From positions 1,116,001 to 1,180,000 of the forward strand of contig NZ_CP041666.1 in assembly GCF_007301515.1 (NCBI RefSeq): DNA of 64,000 nucleotides. The letters run 5' to 3'. Position numbers and translations under genes: made by a program. Source of the DNA: Radiobacillus deserti (lineage in GTDB: Bacteria; Bacillota; Bacilli; Bacillales; Amphibacillaceae). A model generated the notes under the pieces. The model was given only the letters and a program-made list of their open reading frames with translations. It did no database searches and was not told the origin of the DNA. Shown in pieces: positions 15,900 to 23,961 of this stretch (position 1 is its first letter; each line of letters starts with the position of its first letter).

Positions 15900-17618
15900 A
15901 TGAGTAACTCTTCGGCTACTTTCATTGATTATAACATGGGTCAGTTGGTTCTACCAATGGACTTCAGTGATTTAATTCCAGAGGACCATGTGGTCCGCGT
16001 CATTCATGCCATGGTGGAACAGGTGAATGATGATATCTTCTTTTCCCAATACCAAGGGGGTGGCCGGAGCTCCTATCATCCCAAAATGATGACAAAAGTT
16101 ATCTTATACGCCTACACGCAAAAAATCTACTCCTGCCGTGAAATCGCCAAAGCCCTTCGGGAACATCTCCCGATGATGTGGCTGGCCGGCCAACAGACAC
16201 CAGATTTCCGAACCATCAACCGGTTCCGCTCAGAACGTATGAAGGCAATTATTGAACCTTTATTCACGGAGTTGATTTCTAATCGATCAAGAGTACATAT
16301 CCATGGACAACTACTTCCTTGATGGAACCAAAATCGAGGCGAATGCCAATAAATACACGTTTGTGGAAAAAATCTGTCCAACGTTACGAAGAAAAACTAC
16401 AGGAAAAATTGGATCAAACATTCGCGGATATTGAAGATGCCATTGAGATGGATGAAAAAATACTTCCGGATGAAGGGTCTCCTGCCAAGCGAGTAACTTC
16501 GGAGCAACTCGAAAAAGTTGTCGAGCAGGTAGAAACCCAGGTAGAACAGGCGGAAAAAGCCGTCGAAGAAGAAAATGATAAGGAAAAAGAAAGAAAAAAA
16601 GGAAGTATTCCGTGCTAAACGACGTATCTATAAAACGTTGAGCCAGGACTACCTACCTCGTTTAAAAAGTATGAAACCCAGCTGGCCACCTTCGGTGACC
16701 GGAACAGTTATTCCAAGACAGACACGGATGCCACCTTTGCGAATGAAAGAAGATCATATGAAGAATGGACAACTGAAACCTGGTTATAATGTGCAGGCAG
16801 GAACAGAAAATCAATTCATCCTCGGCTACTCGATCCATCAGCGTCCAACGGACACCCGTTGTTTTGAACCACACATTCAAAAACTACAGGCCAGAGAGCT
16901 TCCGTTCCCTAATACAATTGTCGCTGATGGAGGGTATGGTGGAGAAGTCAATTATAAATACGCAAAGAAGGAAGGGTTTGAAACACTCATTCCCTACAAC
17001 ACGATGCGAAAAGAGCAGTCCCGTTCGTTCAAGAAAGACCCAAGTCAGGTTATGAACTGGGAGTACAAGGAGGATGGGGATTATTACATTTGTCCGAATG
17101 GACGAAAAGTTCTTTTTCAATTCCACTCGCACCGTACCGATCGGTACGGCTATACGCGAACATTCAAGGTCTATGAATGCGAAGAGTGTAGTGGATGCCC
17201 ATTAAAAGAAAAGTGCACGAAAGCAAAAGGAAACCGGCGCGTTTACTATAACCCGGCATTTGAACAACTGAAGAAGGAAGCAAGGGAAAACCTTTGGTGT
17301 GACAAAGGAGCACGTATCTACGCCAGACGAAAAGTGGAGGTGGAAAGTGTGTTCGGTCATATCAAGGGCAATCGGTCGTTCCGGCGATTTTCTCTTCGTG
17401 GGATCGATAAAGTAAGGATAGAGTTTGGACTGGTCGCGATGGCCCACAACTTCCTGAAACAGGCAGAGTGGAACCGCCTGTTTCATAGCGGAAATAAGCT
17501 CACACCGAAAAAGCCACGGAGAAAAATGAATATCTCCGTGGCTTTTTCATTTCAAAGAGGCCTTTTGAGACAGCCCCATCCTTTTATTATACAGATAGAA
17601 CTTCTTTTATTTTTGTAA
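15900..17618 (+). pseudogene. IS1182-family transposase, five frameshifts
   Basis: Pieces in all three frames rebuild one transposase: FIDYNMGQLVLPMDF, YHPKMMTKVILYAYTQ, MWLAGQQTPDFRTINRFR (first frame), then EYISMDNYFLDGTKIEANAN, then VQRYEEKLQEKLDQTFADI, then RNSYSKTDTDATF, then RMKEDHMKNGQLKPGYNVQ and VADGGYGGEVNY to the end. Frame changes fall near 16278, in A6 at 16367-16372, A7 at 16594-16600, A5 at 16664-16668, and near 16736. DDE-type chemistry is expected for the family. The last frame runs through the right inverted repeat and stops 41 bases outside the element, inside the 3' end of rocD on the opposite strand. It is not functional as read. Confidence 0.88.
17507..17548. terminator. 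IS-internal terminator after the transposase
   Basis: GAAAAAGCCACGGAG (17507-17521) and CTCCGTGGCTTTTTC (17534-17548) form a perfect 15-bp stem with a 12-base loop. A/T tracts on both sides would let it act in both directions, so it can also serve convergent rocD transcripts. Confidence 0.85.
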
Positions 17619-18783
17619 TTGCCCAATCTAAGTCTTCTTGTTCGATGACTAGTGGTGGGGCGAAACGAATGACATTTTCATGGGTTTCTTTACAAAGTAA
17701 GCCTTTTTCTTTTAATTGTTCACAGTAAGATCTTGCTGGTTCATGGAGTTCTACTCCAATAAATAACCCTTTTCCTCTGATTTCTTTAATAGCAGGATTA
17801 TTGATTTTTTTCAATTCTTCCATCATGTATGTTCCAAGCTCTAAAGAGCGGTCTGCTAGTTTTTCCTCTTCCAACACTTCAAGGGAAGCGAGTGATACTG
17901 CGCAAGCTAGTGGGTTACCACCAAATGTAGAGCCGTGAGACCCAGGGTTGAATACACCTAATATATCGCCGTTTGCAACGACGCATGAGATAGGGAATAC
18001 ACCGCCGCCCAATGCTTTACCAAGAATCAGCATATCTGGTGTAACATTTTCCCAATCACAAGCAAACATTTTACCACTTCGTCCTAATCCTGCTTGTATC
18101 TCATCCGCAATAAACAAGACGTTGTTGGCTTTACAAACTTCGGATGCTTGTTTTAAGAAACCTTCTGGTGGAATGACAATTCCTGCTTCCCCTTGGATTG
18201 GCTCTACTAAAAAAGCTACCGTATTTTCTGTGATCGCTTCTTTAAGTGCTTCTACATCTCCATATGGAATCAGTTTAATACCAGGTAGCATCGGTCCAAA
18301 TCCACGTTGGTATTCCTCATCAGAAGATAAGGAAACAGCTGTCATCGTTCTTCCGTGGAAGTTGCCCACACAAGCAATGATTTCAGCTTGGTTATCTGCA
18401 ACTCCTTTTACATCATAGGCCCAACGGCGAGCTGCTTTAATCGCTGTTTCTACAGCCTCCGCACCTGTGTTCATTGGTAATGTCATTTCTTTATTTGTCA
18501 GTTTGCAAACCTTTTCATACCAAGGTCCTAATTGATCGTTATGGAAAGCTCTTGACGTTAGCGTTACACGATCAGCTTGATCTTTTAAGGCTTGGATGAT
18601 TTTAGGATGACGATGTCCTTGATTCACTGCAGAATAGGCACTAAGCATATCCATATAGCGATTACCTTCTGGATCCTCTACCCAAACACCCTCCGCTTTT
18701 GATACCACGATCGGAAGCGGGTGATAGTTTTTTGCCCCGAATTCTTGTGTTTGTTCGATGATTTCTTGACTAGATCGTACCAT
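17587..18783 (-). CDS. rocD: ornithine aminotransferase
   Basis: Converts L-ornithine and 2-oxoglutarate to glutamate-5-semialdehyde and glutamate in arginine/ornithine catabolism, using PLP. The protein has 398 residues (B. subtilis RocD 401). Visible: NTGAEAVETAIKAARRW, GNFHGRTMTAVSLS, FIADEIQAGLGRSGK, the PLP lysine in ILGKALGGG near residue 255, and GSHGSTFGGNPLA. The ATG at 18783 follows GGAGGGG; a longer frame to 18822 passes through that site. A TATAAT-type -10 lies upstream (complement of 18821-18826); no -12/-24 sigma-54 promoter was seen, unlike B. subtilis rocDEF. The right end of an insertion sequence begins ten bases beyond its stop. Confidence 0.96.
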   Translation of the reverse strand: MVRSSQEIIEQTQEFGAKNYHPLPIVVSKAEGVWVEDPEGNRYMDMLSAYSAVNQGHRHPKIIQALKDQADRVTLTSRAFHNDQLGPWYEKVCKLTNKEMTLPMNTGAEAVETAIKAARRWAYDVKGVADNQAEIIACVGNFHGRTMTAVSLSSDEEYQRGFGPMLPGIKLIPYGDVEALKEAITENTVAFLVEPIQGEAGIVIPPEGFLKQASEVCKANNVLFIADEIQAGLGRSGKMFACDWENVTPDMLILGKALGGGVFPISCVVANGDILGVFNPGSHGSTFGGNPLACAVSLASLEVLEEEKLADRSLELGTYMMEELKKINNPAIKEIRGKGLFIGVELHEPARSYCEQLKEKGLLCKETHENVIRFAPPLVIEQEDLDWAITKIKEVLSV

Positions 18784-18927
18784 ATAACCCCTCCGTTTCA
18801 TAAATAAACCATACGAATTCATTATAACAGTTTTTTTTTAATGTATCTTTCCTCATCTATGTAAATGGTTCACCATAATGGATAAACATGGTATGATATC
18901 CTTGATAACAAATAAGGAGGGCAAGCG

Positions 18928-19299
18928 ATGAATACACATCTACATATTACCTCTTGGGTACTAGCGATTATTTTGTTACTTGTAGCATTGTCATTTTACA
19001 AGAAAGATAATCAAAAGGCTGGAAAAATGGTACACATGATTTTGCGATTAGATTATTTGTTAATATTGTATTCTGGTGGGGCTTTGTTGACAGATTACTT
19101 TGAAACCGGTGCAATGCTCCCAGAAGTAATTACAAAACTATTAGCTGGTATTTGGGTGATTGGTGCTGTTGAAATGATTTTAATGAAGACGGCAAAAGAA
19201 AAACCGGCTCGTGGGGCATGGATTCAGTTTGCGATAGCATTCGTTCTCGTTCTAGCTCTTGGTTTTGGACGCTTACCATTAGGAGTACATCTCTTTTAA
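18928..19299 (+). CDS. yisL: YisL family (DUF1516) membrane protein
   Basis: Conserved 123-residue membrane protein of the YisL/UPF0344 family (B. subtilis 118). It has four hydrophobic helices, starting with ITSWVLAIILLLVALSFY, and the conserved KMVHMILRLDYLLILYSGG and AGIWVIGAVEMILMK. AAGGAGGGC precedes the ATG. It is followed by a strong terminator. The position before asnO agrees with B. subtilis. No function is established for the family. Confidence 0.9.
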   Translation: MNTHLHITSWVLAIILLLVALSFYKKDNQKAGKMVHMILRLDYLLILYSGGALLTDYFETGAMLPEVITKLLAGIWVIGAVEMILMKTAKEKPARGAWIQFAIAFVLVLALGFGRLPLGVHLF

Positions 19300-19303
19300 T
19301 CCT

Positions 19304-19338
19304 AAAAATCTTATCACAACAAGTGATAAGATTTTTTT
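19304..19338 (+). terminator. rho-independent terminator after yisL
   Basis: AATCTTATCAC and GTGATAAGATT pair around a five-base loop, followed by a run of Ts to 19338. Confidence 0.92.
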
Positions 19339-19385
19339 GTAGGTAAAATATAACTATTAATAAGCATTTCGGGAGGAGGGAAAGC

Positions 19386-19547
19386 ATGAACGCATTTTGG
19401 TATGGATTGTTTGCAGTGATACTTGCTGTGTTGTCGTTTTTCACTGGGGAAATCGTTACTTTTTTAATGCTCGGATTCGTATTAATAAGCTTACAAAACA
19501 TTCATATGACATTGAAGAAATTAGTTCAACAGAAAGAAAATGAGTAA
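19386..19547 (+). CDS. 53-residue membrane protein
   Basis: Short gene with an ATG at 19386 preceded by GGGAGGAGGGAAAGC, as good a ribosome site as any nearby. The product starts MNAFWYGLFAVILAVLSFF, has two hydrophobic helices (about residues 5-20 and 24-38) separated by TGE, and ends in a charged tail (KKLVQQKENE). It sits alone between the yisL terminator and asnO. No family is recognised and no function can be suggested; the ribosome site and clean two-helix layout are the support. Confidence 0.65.
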   Translation: MNAFWYGLFAVILAVLSFFTGEIVTFLMLGFVLISLQNIHMTLKKLVQQKENE

Positions 19548-19619
19548 ATTTCTGCACATTACTGATGACAGCTGCATAGCATGTAAGGTGCTTTAATACA
19601 CAGAAAGGATGTTGTCAGC

Positions 19620-21476
19620 ATGTGTGGAATTACCGGTTGGGTTGATTTCAATCGAGATTTAACAAGAGAGACGTCCAATATCCGCAAGATGTCGAATGCT
19701 ATCCAACATAGAGGACCAGACGCGTATGGAGAATGGATCGAAAAAGACTATGCGTTTGGGCATCGTAGGCTCATTGTAGTGGACCCAGACGGTGGGAAAC
19801 AACCGATGGAATGCTCTGTCGGAGATGATAACTTCGTATTGGTCTATAATGGTGAACTTTATAATACAGAAGATATTCGGAAAGAATTACTTAACCTTGG
19901 GTGGACGTTTAACGGACATTCAGACACTGAAGTATTATTAAAAAGCTATGCCCAATGGCGCGAAAAATGTGTGGAGAAATTTAATGGCATATTCGCGTTT
20001 GCTATTTGGGATTCTGAAAAGGAACATTTATTTATTGCACGAGATCGTGTAGGGGTTAAGCCACTTTTTTATACGGAAAAGGATGGCGGTTTCCTATTTG
20101 GTTCCGAGATTAAAGCATTACTCGCTCATGAAGAGATCGAGCCTATTTTAGATAAGGACGGATTAAGCGAGATTCTTGCATTAGGGCCTTCTCGTACACC
20201 AGGAAATGGGGTCTTCAAAGGAATTTACGAGCTACGTGCTGGTCATGTTGGTGTATTCAATAGAGAAGGATTCCAAACATGGAGATATTGGAATGTGGTC
20301 AGTACGGCCCATACAGATGATGTGGAAGAAACAGCCGATACCATTCGTTATTTATTTCAAGATGCAGTAGAGCGTCAGCTTGTATCGGATGTACCTCTTG
20401 GAACGTTCCTGTCTGGTGGTGTGGATTCCAGTGCCATAACAGCTATTGCGGCGAACTATTTAAAAAAAGATACATCGAAAGAGCAGGAGCAATTAAATAC
20501 ATTTTCGATTGACTATGAAGATAATGATAAATATTTTACTTCAAGTAGCTTTCAACCAAATAGTGACCAAGAATTCTTAGGCATCGTTGTAGAGGATAAT
20601 AACACGAACCATCACAATTTTGTAATGGATAATAAAGAACTAGCGGACCGTTTAAAACGTGCGGTGGAGCTTCGTGATTTACCAGGAATGGCAGATGTGG
20701 ATTCCTCGTTATTTTGGTTCTGTGAAAAGACGAAAGAGATTGTAACGGTAGCTCTTTCTGGTGAATGTGCGGATGAGATATTTGGTGGATATCCTTGGTT
20801 TTATCGGGAGGATGATTTAGCGCGGGAAGGCTTTCCGTGGATTCGTTCCTCCGAAGTAAGACGATCTTTACTAACCGATGAATGGAAAGAAAAACTAGAT
20901 TTACAAGGTTATATGCTCAGTAAGTATCAAGAAACAATTGATGAAACGCCTGACTTTGAAGGCGATAGCGAGCTAGAGAGACAAAGACGACAAATGTTCT
21001 ACTTGAATATGCATTGGTTCATGCCAACGTTATTGGATCGTAAGGATCGCATGAGTATGGGGGCAAGCTTTGAAGCGAGGGTTCCTTTTAGTGATCACCG
21101 CTTAATTGAGTACGTGTGGAATATCCCATGGGAAATGAAAACATATCGTGGTCGAGAGAAAGGAATTCTTCGAAAAGCATTGGAAGGACTGTTGCCAGAT
21201 GAGATTCTTTACCGTAAGAAAAGCCCGTATCCTAAAACACATAATCCAGTGTACACAGAAGCAGTTGTAACGTGGTTAAATGAAATATTGGAGGATCCGA
21301 ACGCTCGTTTGTTTGAGATCTTTGATCGAGAAGCGGTGAAGAAGTTAGTCGAAAGCGAAGGAAAAGAAATCGAAGCACCATGGTTCGGTCAATTGATGAC
21401 AGGACCACAGCTCTTAGCTCATTTAGGACAGATTGATCATTGGTTACGTAAATATCATGTGAAAATAGAAGTTTAA
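19620..21476 (+). CDS. asnO: asparagine synthase (glutamine-hydrolysing), AsnO type
   Basis: Makes asparagine from aspartate using glutamine as nitrogen donor and ATP. It has 618 residues, close to B. subtilis AsnO (614). The N-terminal glutaminase begins MCGITGWVDF with Cys2 as the nucleophile after removal of Met, and continues with QHRGPDAYGEW and LVYNGELYNTEDIR. The synthetase domain has the PP-loop FLSGGVDSSAITA near residue 265 and SGECADEIFGGYPWFY. The ATG follows AAAGG at 11 bases. In B. subtilis AsnO is the sporulation-linked paralogue; here it is followed by its own terminator, so it is probably monocistronic. Confidence 0.95.
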   Translation: MCGITGWVDFNRDLTRETSNIRKMSNAIQHRGPDAYGEWIEKDYAFGHRRLIVVDPDGGKQPMECSVGDDNFVLVYNGELYNTEDIRKELLNLGWTFNGHSDTEVLLKSYAQWREKCVEKFNGIFAFAIWDSEKEHLFIARDRVGVKPLFYTEKDGGFLFGSEIKALLAHEEIEPILDKDGLSEILALGPSRTPGNGVFKGIYELRAGHVGVFNREGFQTWRYWNVVSTAHTDDVEETADTIRYLFQDAVERQLVSDVPLGTFLSGGVDSSAITAIAANYLKKDTSKEQEQLNTFSIDYEDNDKYFTSSSFQPNSDQEFLGIVVEDNNTNHHNFVMDNKELADRLKRAVELRDLPGMADVDSSLFWFCEKTKEIVTVALSGECADEIFGGYPWFYREDDLAREGFPWIRSSEVRRSLLTDEWKEKLDLQGYMLSKYQETIDETPDFEGDSELERQRRQMFYLNMHWFMPTLLDRKDRMSMGASFEARVPFSDHRLIEYVWNIPWEMKTYRGREKGILRKALEGLLPDEILYRKKSPYPKTHNPVYTEAVVTWLNEILEDPNARLFEIFDREAVKKLVESEGKEIEAPWFGQLMTGPQLLAHLGQIDHWLRKYHVKIEV

Positions 21477-21483
21477 TGGATAG

Positions 21484-21516
21484 AGTGCCTAGCAAATAGC
21501 TAGGCACTATTTTTTT
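21484..21516 (+). terminator. rho-independent terminator after asnO
   Basis: AGTGCCTAGC and GCTAGGCACT form a 10-bp stem with a five-base loop, then ATTTTTTT. Confidence 0.93.
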
Positions 21517-21622
21517 GTGCCCGACATATGTCTATTTCTAAACAATTTTGCCTATGAAATTGACATTCCGACTTACAATTGGATAATAGGAAGAGGACGA
21601 ATGTAACCAAGGAGGCAAAGAC

Positions 21623-23131
21623 ATGAAGCAATTTTTAGCTAGTTTCGTAAGCGTACTTATCTTTTTCGTCAGCACCTCCAGTGTGTATGCGGATGAATCT
21701 GCTACGAATTCGTGGACGAAAGAATCTATTTACTACATAATGATTGATCGTTTTCAGGACTCCAATTCTGAGAATAATTATGAGATAGACGTGAATGATC
21801 CAAATGCTTATCATGGTGGAGATATTCAAGGTGTAATGGATGGATTAGATCATATTCAAGAATTAGGCTTTTCTACGATAAATCTCAGTCCAGTCATGGC
21901 GAATTCAGTAGATGGATACCACGGATTCTGGCCGGAAAATCTACTGGAAGTAGACGAGCATTTCGGAACGTTGGAAGACTTAAAGGCTCTTGTAGACGAT
22001 GTGCATAGCCGCGACATGAACATTATCCTTGATTTCTCCCCATGGTATGTCGCTCAGACCCATCCATGGCTGCAAGATGCGGAAAAAGAAGACTGGTTCC
22101 TTCCAAATAGAAACGTTGCGACAGACGATGAATTCGAAAGGCCATGGTTAGATGGTTTACCTGTTATCAATACAGAAAACGAAGAAGCAGCAAGCTATAT
22201 GTTGGACCTTGCAGAAAACTGGGCAAAGGAAACAGGGGTAGATGGATTTAGACTGTATGTAGACGATCAAATGTCAAGATCCTTTGTAGGCTCTCTTTCA
22301 TCACGATTAAAAGAAGTGAATCCAGATTTTCTCATTCTAACGGATGTAGAAAATTTATCAAATTATCCAACTGGCTATGATGCAACGATAGCAAAAGACA
22401 TGTACCAATCGATGACGAGTACCTTCCGTTCGTCAGGGGAATCACTGGACGCATTAATGAATCAGTGGCAAGAAACAGCTAGTGCTATTGGTAAAGATAC
22501 TGCACCTGTTGGCTTTTTAGATAGTCACGAAACGATCCGCTTTACAAGAGAAGCAGTAATGCAGAAACAGAACCCAATCACACGCTGGAAGCTTGCGCTA
22601 ACGTTTTTATATACAATGCCCATGGTGCCCACTGTGTATCAAGGAACAGAGGTGCCCATGGATAACGGAGTTCCAGAACCCGATCACCGTGTAGCTCAGT
22701 TAAATGGTGGAGACGAGGACTTAAAGGCCCATATTGAACAATTAAATGCAATTCGAAAGCAGTTCCCCGTCTTAGCAAATGGAGAATTAGAACAAGTAGC
22801 TAGTGAAGGCGCCATGAGCTTATACAAACGAACAGATGGAAAAGAAACGATGTATGTTGCGATTAACAACGATACGTCGACAAAGGTCATTCATTTGGAA
22901 GAGCTAGAAAATGACCAACAATTAAGAGGGCTGTTATTAGATAATATTGTAAGGGGGTCTGAGGATGGTGTTCATAAAATTGCTCTAGATAGAGAAACAT
23001 CGGATATCTTTATTGTAGAAGAAGATACTGGAATGAATTGGACCTTCATTTCTTTTGTTATTCTCGTAATGGCTGCTTTTGTTGCCATGGTCATATTTTT
23101 AAGTGTAAGAGGAAAAAAAAGGACGGATTAA
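21623..23131 (+). CDS. membrane-anchored GH13-like protein with altered catalytic sites
   Basis: Alpha-amylase-type TIM-barrel protein, 502 residues, probably displayed on the cell surface. It has a signal peptide (residues 1-23, cut after SVYA), the GH13 opening ESIYYIMIDRF, AYHGGDIQGVMDGLDHIQ, GYHGFWPENLLEVDEHFGT, a C-terminal beta region, and a membrane helix at about 476-495 ended by RGKKR. All four catalytic regions deviate: region I is LDFSPWY (normally DxxxNH), region II DGFRLYVDD with Tyr212 where the nucleophile Asp should be, region III LTDVEN with Asp at the acid/base Glu position, and region IV FLDSHE instead of NHD. Hydrolysis by the normal mechanism is not expected. AGGAGGC precedes the ATG. 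Starch or glucan binding is only a guess. Confidence 0.85.
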   Translation: MKQFLASFVSVLIFFVSTSSVYADESATNSWTKESIYYIMIDRFQDSNSENNYEIDVNDPNAYHGGDIQGVMDGLDHIQELGFSTINLSPVMANSVDGYHGFWPENLLEVDEHFGTLEDLKALVDDVHSRDMNIILDFSPWYVAQTHPWLQDAEKEDWFLPNRNVATDDEFERPWLDGLPVINTENEEAASYMLDLAENWAKETGVDGFRLYVDDQMSRSFVGSLSSRLKEVNPDFLILTDVENLSNYPTGYDATIAKDMYQSMTSTFRSSGESLDALMNQWQETASAIGKDTAPVGFLDSHETIRFTREAVMQKQNPITRWKLALTFLYTMPMVPTVYQGTEVPMDNGVPEPDHRVAQLNGGDEDLKAHIEQLNAIRKQFPVLANGELEQVASEGAMSLYKRTDGKETMYVAINNDTSTKVIHLEELENDQQLRGLLLDNIVRGSEDGVHKIALDRETSDIFIVEEDTGMNWTFISFVILVMAAFVAMVIFLSVRGKKRTD

Positions 23132-23138
23132 ACAATGC

Positions 23139-23175
23139 AAAGGATAATTAGTTCCGTAAAGAAGCTAATTATCCT
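23139..23175 (+). terminator. hairpin after the GH13-like gene
   Basis: AAGGATAATTAG and CTAATTATCCTT pair perfectly over 12 bp; the T tract (AATTT) is weak. Confidence 0.7.
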
Positions 23176-23418
23176 TAATTTGCAATAACTCCTTTAGCTT
23201 CTCGTAATCTATAGCGTCGTTTTCTATTTTATAGACATTAGAGGAATTGCTTTTTATGATTGTGTCCGTATAGGGTGCCGTCTGAGATTATCAAGAATGT
23301 TATCGTTCTATCTTTATATTCTAAGAAGAAGGAATATACTACTTCCTTATAAATATTTATATTCTTCTCATTCGTTTTTCAAATTTATAATTTCATCTCG
23401 AGTTAAGAGGAATAACGA

Positions 23419-23757
23419 ATGAAGATAATAGAAAGTTGGAAAGCTGGAATGATTGAAATTACACGAGAAAAAGGTTGGACGGATAAACTAAGAAAGTATA
23501 AAGTAATGTTAAATGAACAAGAGATTGGTACGATTGGACCGAATGGAGTTTTTAACTACAGCTTACATCCAGGTTTATATACTCTCTATCTAAAGATTGA
23601 CTGGTGTCGAAGTCGGAAGATACATTTTGAAATCCTAGACAATGAAATTGTTAGATTTTCGTGTGGTGGATTAAGAGACACTAATTTCCTTAGTATGCTG
23701 TGGTATATAACGTTTAAAAGGAATAGATATCTGTGGATTGAGCAGGAAATTGTTTAA
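23419..23757 (+). CDS. hypothetical protein, 112 aa
   Basis: Not recognised. ATG with AGAGGAATAACG upstream. The protein is basic and has no long hydrophobic segment except a short one near FLSMLWYITF. The middle (GTIGPNGVFNYSLHPGLYTLYLKID) resembles the short beta-sandwich seen in PEGA-like or carboxypeptidase-regulatory domains, with the turn NGVFNYSLHPG followed by a strand. That likeness is only to the eye. The gene is flanked by hairpins on both sides and is therefore probably transcribed alone. The base composition is more AT-rich than its neighbours. Confidence 0.55.
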   Translation: MKIIESWKAGMIEITREKGWTDKLRKYKVMLNEQEIGTIGPNGVFNYSLHPGLYTLYLKIDWCRSRKIHFEILDNEIVRFSCGGLRDTNFLSMLWYITFKRNRYLWIEQEIV

Positions 23758-23871
23758 TCATTATCCTCATTATCCTTACTCACTATGGTGCGATAGTAAT
23801 AAATAATTGTGTTTAAGGGGATGGAAAGATTGATAAATGATGGGAAAAGAACGAATTTTAAAAATGATAAA

Positions 23872-23905
23872 GACCTAACAGATTAGTTATTAAATGTGTT
23901 AGGTC
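23872..23905. terminator. hairpin downstream of the 112-residue gene
   Basis: GACCTAACA and TGTTAGGTC pair over nine bases with a 16-base loop; no clear T tract. It lies between the convergent 23419 gene and the MATE gene. Confidence 0.45.
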
Positions 23906-23961
23906 CTATTGCAATTCGCTGTTTCATGCATTTATCTAACGCACAAAAAGAAATTTTTCTT

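Larger units (their letters stand above)
15688..17577 (+). mobile_element. decayed IS1182-family insertion sequence, about 1.89 kb
   Basis: The limits come from imperfect terminal inverted repeats: GGGGCTGTCCCATAAG at 15688-15703 and, on the other strand, GGGGCTGTCTCAAAAG at 17577-17562 (14 of 16 identical). Between them lies one IS1182-type transposase gene with five frame changes. No clear direct repeat flanks the element. Instead the outer flanks resemble an inverted pair (TATATAAAAAT on the left; TATAATAAAAGGAT read inward from the right), which fits insertion into a palindromic site. The right end abuts the 3' end of rocD, and the left end lies five bases beyond a membrane gene. The element carries its own hairpins upstream and downstream of the transposase. 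Confidence 0.85.

Noticed and set aside
18784..18927. Sigma-54 (-12/-24) promoter for rocD, as in B. subtilis
   Set aside because: No TGGCAC-N5-TTGCA match was found; a TATAAT-type -10 is present instead.
19130..19501. Minus-strand frame of 123 codons
   Set aside because: Antisense to yisL, its terminator and the 53-codon gene; no ribosome site.
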